Below, piece by piece: positions 44,853-56,690 of a stretch of DNA of 64,000 nt. The notes beneath the pieces are model-generated. The model was given only the letters and a program-made list of their open reading frames with translations, searched no databases and was not told the origin of the DNA. The stretch's first letter is position 1. Every line of letters starts with the position of its first letter. This DNA comes from Vesta saturnalis (taxonomy: Eukaryota; Arthropoda; Insecta; Coleoptera; Lampyridae), in the NCBI GenBank assembly GCA_036346205.1, contig JARFJB010002087.1, forward strand, positions 11,912,501 through 11,976,500. Direction: 5' to 3'. The position numbers and the translations under genes are program-made.

Positions 44853-46264
44853 GTTATTCTCGCTTTAGTAGTCACAACATATCTGTGCTGGTTGCCCTTG
44901 GTCGAGGATTCATTACATTTACTTTTACATTATCGAAAAGTGCCAGAAATGAGCTTATCTACCTGATCTTTTGCGTTCTCGTGTCGTCAAGAAATAAAGT
45001 TCTCGACAGCGATTCATTTCGATATGTAGATTAACTTTATTTTGAGTGAAAGTACAAGTAAGTACGTATCCTTTTTAGTGCAAATTATGTTTATTTTAAT
45101 TGGACAATTTAGAAGAATTATTGATTTACGAACAGTAAAGTAAAGCTAGTATAATATTGTTTCAGAAGGTTTAATACTGTTGTAATGAAAAGAAAACAGC
45201 TGACTTCAGTTAATGTTTTTGAGATAAAAACATCTGAGTGCATAACCTTACTTCAGTTGTATTTTGTTGACATCGGTCAAAATAAACTTTGTTATTACGT
45301 TGAAGTTATACAGTGTCAATCATCTTTCATTCTGAAATAATTCTACCTAAAGGTAGGTTATATTTTATGTATAGTTAGGTATCGATTAAGAATTAGTTTA
45401 CCATCGTCAAGCTTTGCGAAAAGTTAAGTACTGTTTAATTTGCTTTGTGTTGAAATTGATCAGCAGATATAATTTTGCTTTATTAAATATACAAATAAAT
45501 ACGGTTGTTGTATTGTTTACTAATATAACATGTGGTATTAAAGTACAACTTTACTACTTTAAAAGAAAAACACAATAATTTTAGTTAAAAAATATAGACA
45601 ATTTTTAGAAAAAGTTTCCGCTATTTACAAAAGTCCCAACTGTAATGATCAGCTTACGCACAATCACTGTGGGTCTGGTGGTTACACATTGGGAGTCTAC
45701 CGTGGATATCGGAAGATTTATCTCGCCCATGAAGACATTTTAGGTAGCCATCTTCACCCGCGGGAGGTGCTTGGCGATTTTTTCTCTTCTGAATTTGGCG
45801 CACGCACTCGTTTGGATTTAGTACCAAAACCTATTTTTTACAGGTTTCACATTTTGAGAGTTTGAAAGCTCTTGTTATATGGGAATGAAGTCACTATAGA
45901 ATAGGCAAATTTTTATATCTATGACTGGATATCCAAACAGCAATAAGTAAAGAACAAAAAAGGTCAATTTGGACGTTTTTGTTCTTCTAAGACATTTTCA
46001 TGATGTTTAGAGATAATGTTATACTTGGCTGTGTAGAGCTTGACGTTTGACTTGGTGTTAGACTATTTTTATGGACAACATTAACTGTATATTTGTGGAA
46101 ACTAGTAAGAGCAATAGGAAATAGCAAGGCTTTGTCTTGCATTTGAGCTACAGTTACGGTTTATCTAACTAAGAGTATGAAATATTTGCTGTGACAACAG
46201 AATTATTCTAGCCTTCTGTACATAGTTTGTTATGCTATTTTTAAAACCATTATGATACCGGGGT
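44853..46264. repeat. Tandem duplication, copy 2
   Basis: Second copy of 43451-44852. Indels are rare (for example an extra 'TACTACTTT' near 45550). Confidence 0.93.
45587..45865 (+). CDS. Unrecognised open coding-like segment, copy 2
   Basis: Same open frame as 44176-44454, identical in the parts compared by eye, still with no stop until the same TGA. Confidence 0.45.
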   Translation, partial: KKYRQFLEKVSAIYKSPNCNDQLTHNHCGSGGYTLGVYRGYRKIYLAHEDILGSHLHPREVLGDFFSSEFGARTRLDLVPKPIFYRFHILRV

Positions 46265-46982
46265 TTGAAAAAATATTCTTGTTCAAAGAGTACATCGTTA
46301 TAGCCTGGAAACTTCCAATAACAATCTTGCCACAGTAAGATTATTGTGGCACGTTTAACTTTTCATCTCCTTGTTATAATCAGACTTAAAAATGCATTAT
46401 TTATTGATATAATTTATCGACAAAGAGAGGAGGTAAGCTCCATCAGATCAATTTTTTAAATGCGACTAATGTTTATCTAAAAGTAAATGAGATGACAATT
46501 TGTTTTTTGTGCGGGTAGACCATTATTGGAGGAATGAATTGACCATGGGCACCTGTTGCTACTAAAGTGATGAAGGAGGCATCCTATAATAAAAATTTGG
46601 TCTGCTTAATAAAAATACCTTTCACACGTACTTTTCAACACGGTGTTCTGTACGAGCAAAGCAGGTGTCTCCAAGGTGTCTAATCGTTAACATTTGCGTG
46701 ATACGTCTTCAGAAAAGACCCAGCAGCGGCTTCAGATAACGTTGCATATGGATGTTCGAGTTCATTTCTAATGGGTAATTGGTACGCTATCCTCTTAAGG
46801 CCACATATTCTTAAACCATAAAATATGAATTCATTATAAAATGATCGTACAAATTCTTATTGTAATTATTCGCTTAGTACAGTTGCATGTCCCAGTTCCA
46901 GTAGTACAGCATTAGTAAATTTAAAGGGAATCCGCTGTAACATAGATCGTGGACATGGATTGTTTTGTAAGTTTTTAATCCC
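46265..46982. other. No gene recognised
   Basis: No ORF or repeat supported. Confidence 0.4.
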
Positions 46983-47520
46983 CGACGAAAAAGGAGTGTT
47001 ATAAGTTTAACGTGTGTATCTGCGTATCTACGTATCTGTCTGCTGCATTGTAGCTTCCAAACAGAGGAACCGATTTTGATTTAGTTTTTTTTTTTTGTTT
47101 AAAAGGTGAGTTGATCGAGAGCGTTTTCAGCTATAATTCAAGAAAATATGTTCAGCTTTTTGAAGATCATTAGCTCTTCTCTAGTTGATGAAGGGATACT
47201 TTTACTTTTTATTAGCGGTTTTGATTTTTTTGTTTGTTTGTGACTTGATCGAGACTGTTCTTAGCTCTGATTTTTAAAGGTTTTAAAAGTAAAACCTTTC
47301 TTGTCGGTATATATTTAAATGTTTAATTTAATATTAAGGTATTGATTTCTTGTGTTCCTGCAGCCCTTTTTGCTCTTTAATTTATTTCTTGGCTCTACTT
47401 CATTGAAAGGTGAGTTGATCGACAGCGTTTTTAGCTATGATTCAAGAAAATATGTTCAGCTGTTTGAAGACCATCAGCTCTTCTCTAGTTGATGAAGGGA
47501 TTTTTTTACTTTTTATTGCG
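46983..47520. repeat. Interspersed repeat with two 110-bp direct units
   Basis: CGACGAAAAAGGAGTGTTATAA begins an element common in arthropod DNA (GAACCGATTTTGATTTAG). Its GGTGAGTTGATCGA..TTGATGAAGGGAT part occurs at about 47103-47212 and again at 47407-47515 (about 90 percent alike), with a weaker third near 47236. Confidence 0.6.
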
Positions 47521-47773
47521 TCTGTAAAAAGCGTTTTCAACCAGCTGCTGTACCAAATGTAGCCCTGTAGCCCATAATACTTGTAAGCATTCAGCTAAAT
47601 TTTAAATAGTTATATTTCTAAAATAACAATAGCAACAGATTTGGTTTATTTTTTAGTTTTATTCAATTAAATCATAAGTACTCACCTGCAAAAGCTGACA
47701 AAATAGTCTCAACAATCACTGATTGGTGCGTCATCTATTTTGGAATCTAAGCAATGGTTCGCAATATGTACAA
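47521..47773. other. No gene recognised
   Basis: Short AT-rich spacer before the segmental duplication. Confidence 0.4.
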
Positions 47774-48822
47774 CCATAACATGCTTTATGGTACAACGTA
47801 CAGTTACACATATTAATGACAGAAAACGTAAATGAATCTTTTTTTCAATGTAGTGTTAACGCGTCAAATAATTTTGTAGTTTTTTTCATTCTTACTAGAT
47901 TAAATGTAAAGTAATTAGCAATAAATCAGTTTATATTATTCTACGTCTCTTAATCGACTTAATCCCCTAACGATATATTTCTTATGACGGTCTAAAGTAA
48001 ACAGAGATTGTGAGAAACATAAAACAGGGTGCAGACTCAGTTATGTAAAATGCGTCTTGGGAAGTACACATATCTAAATACACGTTGTGTTGATATGAGT
48101 TAGCTAGAATTTTTTGATAACGCATTGGTATAGCAAACATGCATGATAATATGTGAGCGCTGATATAAATTGTGACGTCATTTGAGTATGCACAAGTTAG
48201 TGCGGTTGGTATATGAGAGTTGATATCAAGTAGGATATCGTTTGATTGCATGCTGATGTCGAAAGCCCCTATTATAGGTTGTGAAAACGGCGCCATACCT
48301 TTGAACTGTGCTGCAAGTGGGGGAGGGGGCTGTGTCTTGCTGCCGTTCGGAATGACACGAATAAGTAAATGGTGGTGAAATGATGACACCCTGATATCGA
48401 TTCGTTTGTACCCAAACTGTTAACGGCAGTTATGTGCCCGGGAAAGCCTACACTTATTTCAGGTGACACTAGCTACTTGTTGAAGAAGTTATTATTATTA
48501 CTATTCAATCGATGTGAAAATATCAATAATGGATCATAGAATAAAGTAAGGGCCGAAATGTCCCCGGAGAGTCGGAGCAGGACGTTTGGGCGCGGCGGTT
48601 GGGCGCCCGCGACTGGGCGACGGCGTTTGGGCGCCGGGCGTTTGGGCGCCAGGCGTTTCGGCGCCGTTATTATGTTATGCAAGAAAATTTTACCAACGCT
48701 ACTTTACATTACCCTTTATGTTATTGAATATTTAAAGTAAATTTTGCAATATCGGTATTTTCTTAATTGTTGTACATTTAATCTGGAAAATATTTTAATT
48801 ATTGTCTTGTCCTGTGATCAAA

Positions 48823-49020
48823 AAGCAATTAAGAAGATTAGTGTAAATCCTGATAATTGGAATCATTAGGTACCCATTATTATTTGCAAAGCTCTTGTCG
48901 TGTGCTCAGAAAGCAATTAAGAAGATTAGTGTAAATCCTGATAATTGGAATCATTAGGTACCCATTATTATTTGCAAAGCTCTTGTCGTGTGCTCAGAAA
49001 TAAATTAAGAAGATTAGTGT
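48823..49020. repeat. 88-bp tandem repeat, about 2.3 copies
   Basis: AAGCAATTAAGAAGATTAGTG anchors at 48823, 48911 and 48999 (the last as AATAAATTAAG). Lies between the left MULE end and the transposase gene, i.e. in the promoter region. Confidence 0.9.
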
Positions 49021-49135
49021 AATTAGAAAATTTTAGTATTTAAACTTACTCTTCCACATCAGTCTCTTCAGTTGTCTGCAGATATTTGTTGCCATAATTT
49101 TGTGAGCGTAATAGTGTCCAAGTCTACATTTAATT

Positions 49136-50551
49136 ATGGAAGATACTCAAAGTAAGCGGAACAAAAAAAAAGGTGTCCTATAATGGTTACATGTACGTTT
49201 TTGACAAGGCAAGCAAAGATGGAACAAAAAAATTTTGGAGATGTGAGCGAAAAGCGGACAAGTGCCTAGGTTGTGTCCATACAACAGTGGATGACGAATA
49301 TTTGTGCTCCTCTGGTAACTACAATCATGGTAGTGATGCGGCATGCGTAAGTGTTTCTAAAATAAAAGTTGATATTAAAAGACGTGCCGGACAAACCATG
49401 GAGACTCCTGTCCAAATACTTAACCATGCCATGGAGGGCACTGGGCTTGCAGTTCAAGGGCAGTTGCCCAACAAGGATGCTATTAGAAGATTGTGTCAGC
49501 GGACGCGAAACCGTATCGCTGCTGCACCCCCAACTCCGATAGATCTGGAAACATTAGTAATTCCGGAAGCGTACAGGCTATACGAATGTGCTCCTGGACA
49601 ATCCGAGATGTTCTTAATGAAGGATACCGGATCAGAGCAGCCGGACTCATTTAGAATATTAATATTTGGGAGGAAGATAACGCACGATGGAGCCAGCACA
49701 TGAAACAAATTTTTATGGATGGGACATTTCGGCAAGCGCCTCCGTTATTCCACTAAATTTACGTTATTTTGGCAAACAGGGGTGGATTCGTGTTTCCAGT
49801 TTTGTACACGTTATTGCCAAACAAGCAACGGCAAACGTACGATCGGCTGTTTTCAATAATAAAAGAAATGTGGGCGCAATTTCAACCTGAAACTGTTTCG
49901 TTGGATTACGAAATAGCCGTAATTGGATCAGTTGCTGAAGCATTTCCAACGGCACGATTACTAGGCTGCCTGTTTCATCTTGTTCAAAATTTTAAGAAAC
50001 AAATAGCCAGTCATGGGCTGACGGTACAATATAATACCGATCCCGAATTTGCTCTTTCTGCACGGATGATAGTTGCATTAGCCTTTACTCCTCTAGATCA
50101 CATTGATGACGCAATTGAAGAGCTTTCTGCACTATTACCGAACGAATTGCAACCAATTTTAAACTGGTTCGAAGATAACTACGTTGGAAGGCGAAATAGA
50201 AATCACACACGCAGGAGGGCGTTATTTTCACCAAATATTTGGAACGTGTACCAAAGGGTGCGTAATAATGAAGATCGTACCAATAATTTTGCGGAGGCTG
50301 CTCATCGTAGTTTGCAGTGCCAATTAGGTATGGACCATCCGTCGCTGTGGAAATTTATCGACGGCCTGCAAAGCGTCCAGAAAGGACGCGACGCATTGTA
50401 TGAAAAATTTGTAGGTGGCCAAGCACCTCCTCATAAAAGGGCAAAATACCAAGCTGCGGATAACAGAATTACCACAATTGTTCAAGACTTTGAGAACCGA
50501 ACAATTATTGAGTATCTCAGAGGCATTTCTCATAACTTTTTAATGGACTGA
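49136..50551 (+). pseudogene. MULE transposase with FLYWCH-type N-terminus, nearly intact
   Basis: MEDTQSKRNKKK, then VSYNGYMYVFDKASKDGTKK with FWRCERKADKCLGCVHTT and SSGNYNHGSD: a FLYWCH zinc finger (Cys/Cys..His). It is linked to a MULE core: QHMKQIFMDGTFRQAPP (first Asp, about 49711), VSLDYEIAVIGSVAEAFP (second Asp), GCLFHLVQNFKKQI, and NNEDRTNNFAEAAHRSLQC (Glu). Lesions: an A9 run shifts the frame just after KNKKK at about 49170, one frame change near 49660, and TAA at 49754-49756. The rest is open to 50551. Acts as DDE cut-and-paste enzyme on its own ends. Confidence 0.85.
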
Positions 50552-51139
50552 AAGTGAAATTGTACTTACATACATTTTTTGTTAACCAACGTAGTACATA
50601 CATCTAATTTAATTTTTGATTTTGTGTAACATGTCACACGTTTAGTTTTGTTTATTTTTTATAGTGAATGTTAATAAATTCTTTTTTCATCAACTTTAAC
50701 TTTTGTTAACCAAAACGCCCGGCGCCGAAACGCCTGGCGCCCAAACGCCGTCGCCCAATCGCCGGCGCCCAACCGCCGGCGCCCAAATGTCGCGTACCGC
50801 CGGAGAGTACATCTAAAAGTAAGATTATGGAAGTCACATTTTCAACCACACTGAGTTGTGCAGAAAATTTATAAATTGAACATATTTCTATCGCTTAGCC
50901 CAGAAACGGCACATGTTAGGTTACTTGTTACTATACAGATTTGATGTAAAGTTTTCGATTACTGCAGAAATGATACAATTTTTGAAAATTCCAGCTTATT
51001 CTTGTTATTATTCGCATTCGTTCAGTTAACTTGATACAAAATGGGCTCTGCCGAGCCTATGGAAACTAATAAAAGAAAACGAGGCGTATTGCACACAGAT
51101 AAATACAAGAGAAATTGGATAAAAGGAAGTCGGTATGTT

Positions 51140-52170
51140 CCTGCATCAATGCACTTTTCTAACCAAAGTTTCCACAACGTAAGAGCTTGAAGCCAGTCAT
51201 CTTTTGGAATGCCCTTAAGAAATTGACGAATTGCTTCTTCTATCTCAACCTCCGTCGTGAAACGTCAACGACGTAAATGTTTCTTTAGGTTAAAAAACAA
51301 CCACATGGGCGAATAAGGTAGATGTTCAACGACTTTTGCATTATTTTCACGTAAAATTTCACTGTGTGACCATGCATTATCGTGATGCAACATTAATCCG
51401 CGAATGTTGACTGAGTCAAGAACTGCCTGTAAACATTGTGCGGTGTACCAGTTTGCTGTGATTGTACGTTGATTTTCCTCTTGATTGCTTTTACTAACCC
51501 TGTTTTACTAAAAAAAAAACTGCGTACACAACTTCTTTGACAGATTGTTGGTGTTGGTGCATCTTCGTGGATCCACACACGGCTCTCCTAACGGGTAGGA
51601 ATATCGTAAAATGGGATGTAAGTTTCACCACATGTTACTATTTTGGATAGCATACGATGCCCAGCATTATTTAACATTTCTAACGTTTCCCGAGCGATTC
51701 TTACTCGCTCTGCCCTTTGGAAACCGTTAAGCGTGTGTGGCACCTAACGAGTAACAATTTTTTTTATCTGAAGATGATCATGTAAAATTGAATTTACTGT
51801 TACGGATCCAACACCAGGAGTTGCCTCAATCGGTTGGTAGGTGTATCTTGGATCTTAGTCGACCATACGTCCCACTCTCTCAATGTGTCCAGCGGTAACT
51901 GAAGAACAGAGCCTACCAGCACGTGCATCGTCAATTAGCGATATCCGTCCTCTTTTAAATTCGCTACACAAGCGAAACACAGCTGCGCGTGAATGACTTT
52001 CATCACCAAAATGTGAATTGCAATCGTTCAAGACTTTGTTCTTCACTTAAACCGACCTTCGTCGTAGATCACTGCGCGCAATGTTCTCTTGACAAGTCCA
52101 TGTATCGGTGACATAAGATTATATATAAGACTGTATGTACCACGTTTGCTTTATGACAGCAGCGACTCAA
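51140..52170 (-). pseudogene. mariner-like transposase relic, unit 1
   Basis: Minus-strand blocks: HTH FGDESHSRAAVFRLCSEFKR and DDARAGRLCSSVTAGHIERV (about 52000-51860); NAGHRMLPKIVTCGET-like (about 51700-51620; Gly-Glu-Thr for the usual Asp-Glu-Thr); WIHEDAPTP; a HHDNAWSHSEILRENNAKV region (about 51390-51340) with the second Asp; NLKKHLRRRRFTTEVEIEEA and ALTLWKLWLQKCIDGGTY (about 51280-51170). This is the mariner order (HTH, D, D, D). Several frame changes. The full copy is matched in unit 2 at 57810-58640. Confidence 0.8.
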
Positions 52171-52954
52171 CCAACAGTCAGAGCTTACTACTTAAGGATG
52201 GTGGTATTTAGAAATGTAGTGTTTGAAGCGACCTGAAAAAAAAAGCAAATCCGTCTGGTCAAGTTCCCATTAAAAAGGATAAAATGAACCACATTAAAAA
52301 ATCAGCGATGTTCATGACCAAAACAGTACCTCAGCATTTTGGCACGAGATATTTGGTTGGCCTATTGTACAATAATTTTTTTTAACTGTTTTTATTCATT
52401 TGAGTTTATGATTTTGTGAAAATAAAATTGATCTTCTTTTATTATTCTGGAAGTTGATTGCAGAAAGGGTACATGTTTCAAATTTCATAAATTTCCTTGG
52501 GCAACACGTACCATTACTAAGTCAAAAATGAACGCAAAACACTATAGATACCTAATTTTAACGTTTAAATAAAGGAATTGAAAATAAACACTTTTTCTTG
52601 TTTTTACCGAAACTGTTATTTTGTGACATACCTATACCCTTTCTGGAATAAACGATTCAATTGTAATCTTTGTTGCATGTTTTCCCATATATCTCTTGCC
52701 AATACCTATGATAACTCCGAAGGATCGAATTGTATTGCGAATACTCACGTAACGAGTAAAGAAAATGCATGTATAAAGATCTACATTAATTAATGTATCA
52801 TTTTTTAGGTTTCAAATGAATGAAGATTGGAGAGCGAAAAATGGGGGTTACACTTTTTTTTCAAGTCCCTCGCAGTACCATGTTTGACAAATGAAATAAA
52901 TGTAATATAATTGAAACAAGGCATTGTTACTATCAGTTTGTTTATTTTTCAGCT
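52171..52954. other. Shared 3' flank of unit 1, no gene
   Basis: 52171-52800 matches 58641-59210 and then 61815-61880. The TA at 52703-52704 is the empty site of the pogo-like element found in unit 2. Confidence 0.6.
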
Positions 52955-52981
52955 TCAATTAAAATTAACTAAATTACTCAC

Positions 52982-53911
52982 CTCTTCACTAAAGGCAACA
53001 AAATACTGCAGTATCGCACAAATTTCTATTATATTCATTAGCATCCAATACATTGTACCAAAACCAACTTCAACAGTCATTTTCCTTCCAATAAATATAT
53101 CTTTGTTGCTAGCCCAAAATACTGCATTCAAGCTAAACAAAGCAGTTGTAAATATTTTTATTAATAATGTAGTCTGAAACACAAAGTTTATTTCTTTTGC
53201 ATTCTGTCCTAACAAGTCGTAAATCATCTGAACCATTTTAAGTGATCCTGAAGTAATGTGTTTGCTATTTCTTAAATACACATGAATTATTTTCAATCGG
53301 CATTTCATTTCCATTAGTAAGAATAACACAAAGCAAATTATTGTAGAACTAAAGATACTAGCGAGGAAAACTAAATATGTACACATAACTTGAACATCAC
53401 TAAATAAATCGTCTATATATGCTACAGCCAAATCTATAAGCATGCTAGTGCCAGTTAGTGAATATAATGCGATTATTTTAATGATTAGATTCCTTCTAGA
53501 AATAACATAATTTATGTTTTTCTTTGTAACATTTCTTATAAGATAATCAACATTAATCATTTCATTAACTATTGCTAAAAAACGTGTATTACAGAAAGTG
53601 CCAGTTACGAAAAAGTCCGCAATAATAAAATAGCATCCGAACAACATGAGTATCTGAGTCAGTCCTTCCATTGTTACAAATATATGAGGACAATGATTAA
53701 AATGATAAAAACAAATTAAAAAGATAAATGTGTTAAACATGTATTTTATTATTAAAAGTCGTCTATTAGAAAAATTGTATGACTTTTTGGTAATCGACCA
53801 TGAAAGAAAGCCGATGTATTTAGAGAACTTATGGAATGGTTCCAATGCATAATGAATATTAACTTCCTCAATAGTTGGAGGTTTATGCATTCCGTAGTCA
53901 CAGTTTAGCAC
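52982..53911 (-). CDS. Gustatory receptor, first long exon (partial gene)
   Basis: 310-codon exon starting MLNCDYGMHKPPTIEEVNIH. YALEPFHKFSKYIGFLSWSI is the Gr N-terminal motif. Many hydrophobic segments follow, then ISRRNLIIKIIALYSLTGTS and EMKCRLKIIHVYLRNS, aligned with the 27713 Gr. It ends FSEE|GTGAGT (donor 52981-52976). Later exons with the TYhhhhhQF end were not seen downstream. No lesion. Alternative start at MHKPPTIEE (8 codons later) is possible. Sister of the 27713 gene, 25 kb away on the same strand; the matching place in unit 2 (61.9-62.4 kb) has no such exon. Confidence 0.82.
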
Positions 53912-54368
53912 ATTTATTAATTTAAAAAAGAATATTTAAGAAAAATAATATATAGTACCACACTCATATACAGCGCAATCAATTATGAATTTAATTTATT
54001 AACACAAAAAAAAGGTACCTAAAATGTGGATTATATCACTCGATAAACAGTAGGTAGGTATTTTTCCATTAGTAATAATTGTCATTATCACAAAGTAATC
54101 AATATACTTAGTCTTAATGGGCATTTTAGTCAAATATTTACAAAACTTAGGGCCGGTTTCACCAAGCCTTGTTCAATATTCATTAATCATTGAGTAACTA
54201 ATCACTTGTTAATATTTAACAAATGATTAAAGTGTATAAAGTTTCACCGACCAATTATAGCAATTAATGCAATTATTGGGGTAATTTACATACGCTTTAT
54301 TACCTTTGTTCTTGCTTGTAAGTTAAAATTTCATTTCATAATGTTATCGATACATTCCAAAATTAAAA
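53912..54368. other. Gr upstream region; one MITE-like end
   Basis: GGGCCGGTTTCACCAAGCCT at 54149 resembles the end of an insect MITE, with no partner seen. No other feature. Confidence 0.35.
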
Positions 54369-54693
54369 AATATCTGGTGTGGAACACCACACGACCTTCC
54401 AACCTACCAAATGGAAATGAAAAGAAATGAAATAATATTAATAACATTTTTTTTTTAATTTTATCTTTATATACATTTACAATAAGCTCATCACGTAAAT
54501 ATGCAACAATTTAAAAGCAAAAACAATAATCTATGTCACACAGACGTTTAAAACTTCTGGACAGACAGAGATTAGTAGACATCTAGAAGCTAACTTAAAT
54601 ATCTGGTGTGAAACACCACACGACCTTGCCACCTACAAAATTGAAATCAAAAGAAATGAGGTAATTTTGATTTCAATTTTTTTAAATAACTAT
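54369..54693. repeat. Direct repeat with palindromic CTGGTGTGGAACACCAC head
   Basis: ATCTGGTGTGGAACACCACA at about 54371 recurs at about 54600 (ATCTGGTGTGAAACACCACA), each followed by CGACCTT and a AAAGAAATGA block: two units, about 230 bp apart. AAAACAATAATCTATGTCA follows each unit and recurs at the leader start. Confidence 0.6.
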
Positions 54694-55310
54694 GCATCCC
54701 CTTTTTTTACGTTCATAACGACAACACTGTTAAAACAAAAACAATAATCTATGTCAGTATGACGTTTAAAACATCATGTCATTTATATACATAAATATAT
54801 GCAAGGTACAAAAAAATTCCATAGCCGCCCGCTTCCATAAAAACATTGATAATATGATAATTTTCAATCATATTTATTTAGCTTTTACATTTATTTCGCT
54901 TTAAATTAAAAAAACATTATAAAGAAAATTTATGTAAAATTAAATTTTGTTTAAAAATACGTCTACACTTTTTTTTATAAAATTAATAGTTATTCAGATA
55001 ATGAAAAAATATGAACTAACACTCAAATTCTACCTTAGGAATTTTGTACCTCTAAATTATCTGTCCTATGAAAAATTGCATAGAACATAATAAATCGATA
55101 CGTTAAAGGTTTATGGGTATTTTTATGAAATATGCAGCTGTTTTAGATATATTTGATAGAAATCAAAAACTGACCCTAATAAACCCTCCCTCTCCGCCGC
55201 TGGATTTCTCTCAAAATATAATCAACCATAAGCCAAATGAAAATAAGCTTAGAAAAAATTTTAAGTACGTAGGTAATTTCGTTCTGGCCTTGTCGTGGAT
55301 ACTAACATAC
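54694..55310. repeat. Leader of the CA-array element, copy 1
   Basis: ACGTTCATAACGACAACACT to TGGATACTAACATACATCCA. Copies 2 (59931-60540) and 3 (about 62472-63055) are above about 95 percent alike by eye. The ORF MKYAAVLDIFDRNQKLTLIN-like within is not recognised and runs into the repeat. Confidence 0.8.
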
Positions 55311-55825
55311 ATCCATACACACACCCGCGGGCACGTACGGACGCACGTACGCACGCACGCGCCCACCCATCCAAACACACACACTCACACACAAACACAC
55401 GCACACAGCCACACACGCACACGCACACACGCGCACACGCACACACGCACAAACGCACACACGCACACATGCACACACGCACACACGCACACACGCACAC
55501 AAGCACACACGCACACACGGACACACGCACACGCGCACACGCACACACACACGCGCGCGCGCACACACGAACACACACAAACGCACACACGCAAACACGC
55601 ACACACGCACATATGCACACACACACACGCACACACGCACACACGCACACATGCATACACGCACACACGCACACACGCACGGGCACGCACGCGCCGACAC
55701 GCACGCACGCATGTACGCACGCACGCACGGACACACAGACACAGACACAGGCACAGACACAGACACAGACACAGACACAGACACAGACACAAACACAGAT
55801 ACATACACAGACACAGAAACAGACA

Positions 55826-55859
<34 letters not shown>

Positions 55860-55919
55860 GCAGACGCAGACGCAGACGCAGACGCAGACCAGACCAGACC
55901 AGACGCAGACGCAGACGCA

Positions 55920-55960
<41 letters not shown>

Positions 55961-56690
55961 ACGCATACGCAGACGCAGGCCAGACCAGGCACAGACACAG
56001 GCACAGACACAGACACAGACACAGACACAGACACAGACACAGACACAGCACAGACACAGACACAGACACAGACACAGACACAGACACAGACACAGACACA
56101 GACACAGACACAAACACAGATACAGAAACAGACACAGACACAGACACAGAGCGACAGGCACAGACACAGACCAGACCAGACACAGACACAGACCAGACAC
56201 AGACACAGACACAGACACAGACACAGACACAGACAGCACAGACAGAGCACAGAACAGACACAGACACAGACACAGACACAGACACAGACACAGACACAGA
56301 CACAGACACAGACACAGACACAGACACAGACACAGACACAGACACAGACAGACACAGACACAGACACAGAACACAGACACAGCAACACAGACACACAGAC
56401 ACAGACACAACACAGACACAGACACAGACACAGACACAGACACAGACACAGACACAGACACAGACACAGACACAGACACAGACACAGACACAGACACAGA
56501 CACAGACACAGACACAGACACAGACACAGAACAGACACAGCACAGACACAGACACAGGCACAGGCACAGGCACAGACACAACCAGAACAGACACAGACAC
56601 AGACACAGACACAGACACAGACACAGACACAGACACAGACACAGACACAGGCGCAGACCAGACACAGAGCGACGTCAGACCAGACCAGAC
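55311..56690. repeat. CA / CACGCA / CAGACA array, copy 1 (1.4 kb)
   Basis: ACACACGC (55311-55735) passes to CAGACA hexamers (55736-56690) with CAGACG and CAGAC(C) interruptions. Long Asp-Thr, His-Arg and Gln-Thr ORFs are repeat translation. Confidence 0.97.

Larger units (their letters stand above)
48573..50799. mobile_element. Mutator-like (MULE) element, 2.2 kb, 9-bp target duplication
   Basis: Flanked by CCGGAGAGT (48564-48572 and 50800-50808); unit 2 has a single CCGTAGAGT (57420-57428), the empty site. Termini start CGG..C..GAC.TTTGGGCGC and are GC-rich inverted repeats of about 90 bp (48573-48665; 50711-50799), built from a tandem unit like GGCGTTTGGGCGCC. They stand out against AT-rich surroundings. 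An 88-bp tandem repeat lies at about 48823-49020. Confidence 0.85.
47774..56690. repeat. Segmental duplication unit 1
   Basis: Direct repeat of unit 2 (56691-64000). Starts CATAACATGC..TATGGTACAACG. Shared order: flank, a MULE-empty or -filled site, mariner relic, shared 3' flank (52170-52800 = 58640-59210 plus 61815 onward), Gr region, then leader and array. Only unit 1 has the MULE. Confidence 0.85.

Noticed and set aside
55736..56690. CAGACA array as a telomere repeat
   Set aside because: Does not match known insect telomere units such as TTAGG, and the array is interrupted and internal to a duplicated element.
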